NCBI GenBank assembly: GCA_031546715.1
Contig: JAVBKA010000242.1
Coordinates: 1-17,854 of the forward strand
Origin: JAVBKA01 sp031546715
GTDB taxonomy: Bacteria > Bacillota > Clostridia > Oscillospirales > UBA929
DNA length: 17,854 nucleotides
Direction of reading: 5' to 3'
Under the pieces are notes generated by a model, which did no database searches, was not told where the DNA came from, and saw only the letters and a list, made by a program, of their open reading frames with translations. The position numbers and the translations under genes were made by a program. Of this stretch, positions 15,588 to 17,854 are shown piece by piece (position 1 is the first letter of the stretch; every line of letters starts with the position of its first letter).

Positions 15588-16324
15588 GCGTAGTTTTTAA
15601 AGCACCAGAAGCTCTGTCCGATGTACCAAATAAGTACTGCCCAGGCTGTACCCATGGAATTATTCACCGTCTGGTAGCGGAAGTTTTAGACGAATTGGAC
15701 ATTGCAGGAAAGACTGTAGGCATTGCGCCTGTCGGTTGTTCGGTTTTAGCGTACAATTATTTTGAATGCGATATGATTCAAGCAGCCCATGGTCGCGCCC
15801 CCGCTGTGGCGACTGGTGTTAAGAGAGCAAAGCCTGAAAATGTCGTCTTTACATATCAGGGTGACGGCGATTTAGCCGCTATCGGAACTGCTGAAACAGT
15901 CCACGCTGCCGCTCGCGGTGAAAATATCACCGTAATATTCGTAAACAATGCTATTTATGGCATGACTGGCGGACAAATGGCACCTACCTCGTTGCCTAGT
16001 CAGGTCACACAAACCTCTCCATATGGTCGCGATACCTCGAAACAGGGCTATCCCATCCGTGTATGCGAAATGCTCGCTACCCTTGACGGAGTAGCACTTG
16101 CGGAGCGTGTTGCGGTGAATAATATCAAGAATGTTAAGGCGGCAAAGGCAGCAATCAAAAAAGCCTTCCAAAATCAGCTTGACGGTAAAGGTTTCTCCAT
16201 CGTCGAAGTGCTTTCCACATGTCCGACAAACTGGGGACTCAGCCCCGTGAAGTCCTTGGAATGGCTGGAGGAAAACATGATTCCCCACTATCCAATCGGA
16301 GTTCTCAAGGGGGAATGCAAATGA
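15584..16324 (+). CDS. 2-oxoacid:ferredoxin oxidoreductase, beta (thiamine diphosphate) subunit
   Basis: This 246-residue KorB/VorA-like subunit binds thiamine diphosphate and a [4Fe-4S] cluster. The TPP motif starts at GDGD (93-96) and ends at NN (121-122), in VNNAIYGMTGGQMAPTS. Candidate cluster cysteines include the N-terminal CPGC (C19, C22) and the one in PVGCS. GGAGG lies 7 bases before the ATG, which overlaps the vorB stop by 4 bases. Its own stop overlaps the gamma subunit start in the same way. Confidence 0.94.
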   Translation: MSVVFKAPEALSDVPNKYCPGCTHGIIHRLVAEVLDELDIAGKTVGIAPVGCSVLAYNYFECDMIQAAHGRAPAVATGVKRAKPENVVFTYQGDGDLAAIGTAETVHAAARGENITVIFVNNAIYGMTGGQMAPTSLPSQVTQTSPYGRDTSKQGYPIRVCEMLATLDGVALAERVAVNNIKNVKAAKAAIKKAFQNQLDGKGFSIVEVLSTCPTNWGLSPVKSLEWLEENMIPHYPIGVLKGECK

Positions 16325-16851
16325 AAACTACAAAATTCATAATTGCAGGCTTTGGCGGTCAAGGTGTGTTATTTACAGGCAAGTTTATAGCCTACTGCGG
16401 AATGGTTCAGAATGCAAATGTCAGTTGGCTGCCGTCCTATGGACCTGAAATGCGCGGCGGTACGGCTAATTGCTCGGTTATTTTAAGCGATGACAGCATT
16501 GGCAGCCCAATGGTTGACGAACCCGACTGCTTAATCGCCCTTAATCAACCCAGTTATGATAAATTCATTAACTCGGTTGCTCCAAATGGCAAGGTTTTCA
16601 TAGACAGTACTCTGGTTACCGCCAGCAAAGAGCGTACAGATATCCAGATTTTTGAAATCCCCGCTAACGCTCTTTCCACTGAGCACAATTTAAAAGGGCT
16701 TTCAAATATGATAGTTTTCGGCAAGCTTTTAGCTGAAACTGCCCTTTTCAGTGATGAGGACGTTGAAGCCGCACTAGTAAAAACTGTTACGGACAGAAAA
16801 AAGGATTTACTTGAAGCAAATAGACGTGCTTTAGCACTTGGTCGGGAGTAG
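16321..16851 (+). CDS. 2-oxoacid:ferredoxin oxidoreductase, gamma subunit
   Basis: This 176-residue subunit shows the typical N-terminus FIIAGFGGQGVLFTGKFIA and the motif SYGPEMRGGTANCSVILSD (about 40-58) of the POR/KOR gamma domain, which helps bind coenzyme A. The frame is open upstream to an ATG at 16219, but AGGGGG lies 7 bases before the ATG at 16321, and that start overlaps the beta subunit stop as ATGA. It is the last gene of the ATPase-delta-alpha-beta-gamma operon and is followed by a long terminator hairpin. Confidence 0.95.
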   Translation: MKTTKFIIAGFGGQGVLFTGKFIAYCGMVQNANVSWLPSYGPEMRGGTANCSVILSDDSIGSPMVDEPDCLIALNQPSYDKFINSVAPNGKVFIDSTLVTASKERTDIQIFEIPANALSTEHNLKGLSNMIVFGKLLAETALFSDEDVEAALVKTVTDRKKDLLEANRRALALGRE

Positions 16852-16866
16852 TCCGCTTAAAAAATT

Positions 16867-16927
16867 ATAAAAACAATGGCTTTATTGTAAACTACCCTGA
16901 GTTTTACAACAAAGCCATTGTTTTTAT
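16867..16927. terminator. Long bidirectional intrinsic terminator
   Basis: A perfect 17-bp stem pairs 16867-16883 with 16911-16927; its core is CAATGGCTTT/AAAGCCATTG flanked by AAAAA and TTTTT. After one mismatch, TTGTAAA (16885-16891) pairs with TTTACAA (16903-16909). The A and T runs give a U-tail in either direction. It separates the convergent gamma subunit and spoIIR genes and touches the spoIIR stop codon at its outer end. Confidence 0.92.
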
Positions 16928-17559
16928 TATTGATTAAACCAAGTTTTTATACCGTTCCATATTTCAACAGACTTAAATTTAATCTCGTACTGCTGGTTCT
17001 TTCGGGTAATTAAGCTGACGCTTTCATCAGAAAGTCCTGCGGCGTAGGCTGTATCCTCAATTGCTGCCGAGGTACACAACGGCGGGAACACCACGCACCA
17101 CCAATTTTTGCCTTTTCCTTCGCTGATTAGTACTCGCAGTGCCAGATAACTTCCGTTGGGAAGGGCAAAGCCAGTGTATTCCTTCACAGGAAAATCAGTC
17201 ACCTCAAGCTCGGCGGTGACATCGTAGTCGTAACCTTCTGCCGCAATTCGTTGGGCGGCGACAGCTTCGATACCTTTTAGCTTAGCCTGCAATATTTCCT
17301 TGGCAATATCTCTGTCAGACACACCATCTAACATTTCGGTAACTTCGTTCAGCACGGTGTCACGAACTTTTAGCTTAAGTGCCTGATCCTCCTCGGAATC
17401 TGAGGCGGCTAGAACATGTAGGCGAACAACGCTTTCTGTCAGTTCATTGCTCGTTTGCTCTGCCGCATATCCTACGGCGACTGCGAGGATTAATCCGATA
17501 ATTAGTGAGATTTCCAGTTTGTAAATTCTTAAGGCGTTGCGAGAGAGCTTTAATTTCAA
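16927..17559 (-). CDS. spoIIR: Stage II sporulation protein R
   Basis: SpoIIR is the signal protein made in the forespore under sigma-F that makes SpoIIGA process pro-sigma-E in the mother cell. Family signatures are VVRLHVLAASDSEEDQALKLKVRD, the segment GSYLALRVLISEGKGKNWWC and the following VVFPPLC. An N-terminal hydrophobic segment (about 17-33) serves as signal or anchor. The frame is open to an ATG at 17595, but that ATG has no ribosome-binding site and falls within the predicted sigma-F -10 element. The TTG at 17559 has AAGGA 9 bases upstream and is preferred (210 residues). If the ATG is used, the protein has 222 residues. It ends at the shared terminator. Confidence 0.93.
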   Translation of the reverse strand: MKLKLSRNALRIYKLEISLIIGLILAVAVGYAAEQTSNELTESVVRLHVLAASDSEEDQALKLKVRDTVLNEVTEMLDGVSDRDIAKEILQAKLKGIEAVAAQRIAAEGYDYDVTAELEVTDFPVKEYTGFALPNGSYLALRVLISEGKGKNWWCVVFPPLCTSAAIEDTAYAAGLSDESVSLITRKNQQYEIKFKSVEIWNGIKTWFNQ

Positions 17560-17564
17560 AGTAA

Positions 17565-17606
17565 AACCGTCCTTTTTGGTATGTAGTGATACCATTATGG
17601 ACGGTT
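17565..17606 (-). repeat. Nested inverted repeat over the spoIIR ribosome-binding site
   Basis: AACCGTCC (17565-17572) and GGACGGTT (17599-17606) form an 8-bp outer stem; GGTAT (17578-17582) and ATACC (17589-17593) form a 5-bp inner stem with a 6-base loop. On the minus-strand transcript the 3' outer arm includes part of the AAGGA site used by the spoIIR TTG start, and the 5' outer arm overlaps the -10 region of the predicted promoter. Confidence 0.6.
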
Positions 17607-17622
17607 AATTTTTGATTTATAC
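17593..17622 (-). promoter_or_regulatory. Candidate sigma-F promoter of spoIIR
   Basis: Read on the minus strand: GTATA (-35, 17618-17622), a 15-base spacer, then GTCCATAATG (-10, 17593-17602). This fits the sigma-F pattern GTATA and GGNNANANT with mismatches at the second and fourth -10 positions. spoIIR is a known sigma-F target. The start would be near 17586, downstream of the in-frame ATG at 17595. Confidence 0.45.
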
Positions 17623-17655
17623 ATTTAGAATTATATTTTTGATCTGAGATTTGTA

Positions 17656-17854
17656 TTATAAGGGCTTGCACTTAAAAACTGAATCATATTCTATCGAAAG
17701 AGCGTTGAAAACCTGAGTTGCAACGGACTCCGAGTTGCACAGAGCGAAAACCGTCGGACCGGTGCCGCTCATAACTGCACCAAGTGCGCCGTGGTCAATG
17801 CAGAGATTGTGAATGCGCTTGATATCCTTCAAACGTTCGGATATCGGTTCCTCA
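17656..17854 (-). CDS. ispE: 4-diphosphocytidyl-2-C-methyl-D-erythritol kinase, C-terminal part
   Basis: The gene runs off the window end; 65 codons and the stop are present. IspE phosphorylates the 2-hydroxyl of CDP-methylerythritol in the non-mevalonate isoprenoid pathway. The visible end of the GHMP kinase C-terminal domain contains HGALGAVMSGTGPTVFALC, the conserved glycine-rich motif of IspE, after RLKDIKRIHNL. The final residues are VFKCKPL. Proximity of ispE and spoIIR on one strand is common in Clostridia. No terminator is seen directly after its stop, apart from the nested repeat at 17565-17606. Confidence 0.88.
   Translation of the reverse strand, partial: EEPISERLKDIKRIHNLCIDHGALGAVMSGTGPTVFALCNSESVATQVFNALSIEYDSVFKCKPL

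Noticed and set aside
1..17854. Mobile elements, CRISPR arrays, tRNA or rRNA genes
   Set aside because: No transposase, integrase, long direct repeats, regular spaced repeats or RNA gene signatures were seen in the window.

Overview
The window looks like a chromosomal segment of an endospore-forming, anaerobic member of the Clostridia (Firmicutes), possibly an Oscillospiraceae/Ruminococcaceae-like lineage; the lineage is an inference from gene content. Supporting signs are the complete spoIIAA-spoIIAB-sigF operon, spoIIR, a DUF4364 protein, strong Shine-Dalgarno sites with some TTG/GTG starts, and a four-subunit 2-oxoacid:ferredoxin oxidoreductase. No insertion sequences, phage genes, tRNA/rRNA genes or CRISPR arrays were seen. 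No gene-free stretch exceeds 300 bases; the longest is 10706-10863.

Layout. (1) 1-1778: a membrane-anchored M23 peptidase with LysM and G5 domains, closed by a bidirectional terminator. (2) 1825-5039, minus strand: a DUF4364 winged-helix protein and lipoate-protein ligase (one base apart), then PspA and an SPFH/zinc-ribbon protein, an envelope-stress pair resembling Bacillus YdjF/YdjI. (3) 5040-5206: two divergent promoters whose elements interleave, reading into DUF4364-lplA on one side and valS-folC on the other. (4) 5207-9114: valS and folC, overlapping by 4 bases. (5) 9115-10705: a control region with a Spo0A box and a terminator, then spoIIAA, spoIIAB and sigF, the forespore sigma-F switch. 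(6) 10864-13611: a large secreted or membrane-anchored beta-propeller protein and a small lipoprotein. (7) 13598-16851: a P-loop ATPase followed by the delta, alpha, beta and gamma subunits of a VorB-type oxidoreductase, each junction overlapping. (8) 16867-17854, minus strand: a long shared terminator, spoIIR, and the 3' end of ispE.

How they fit. The sporulation genes are functionally linked: SpoIIAA, SpoIIAB and sigma-F set the forespore programme, and SpoIIR is the sigma-F-dependent signal that triggers sigma-E in the mother cell. A sigma-F-like promoter is visible before spoIIR. The most interesting observation is that both sporulation loci have a hairpin whose 5' arm lies in or just after the promoter -10 element. 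A read-through transcript from the housekeeping neighbour (folC or ispE) can fold the complete hairpin, while a transcript started at the sporulation promoter lacks the 5' arm. At spoIIA the hairpin is a terminator; at spoIIR it would cover the ribosome-binding site. This could keep the switch silent in growing cells; it is a hypothesis from sequence alone.
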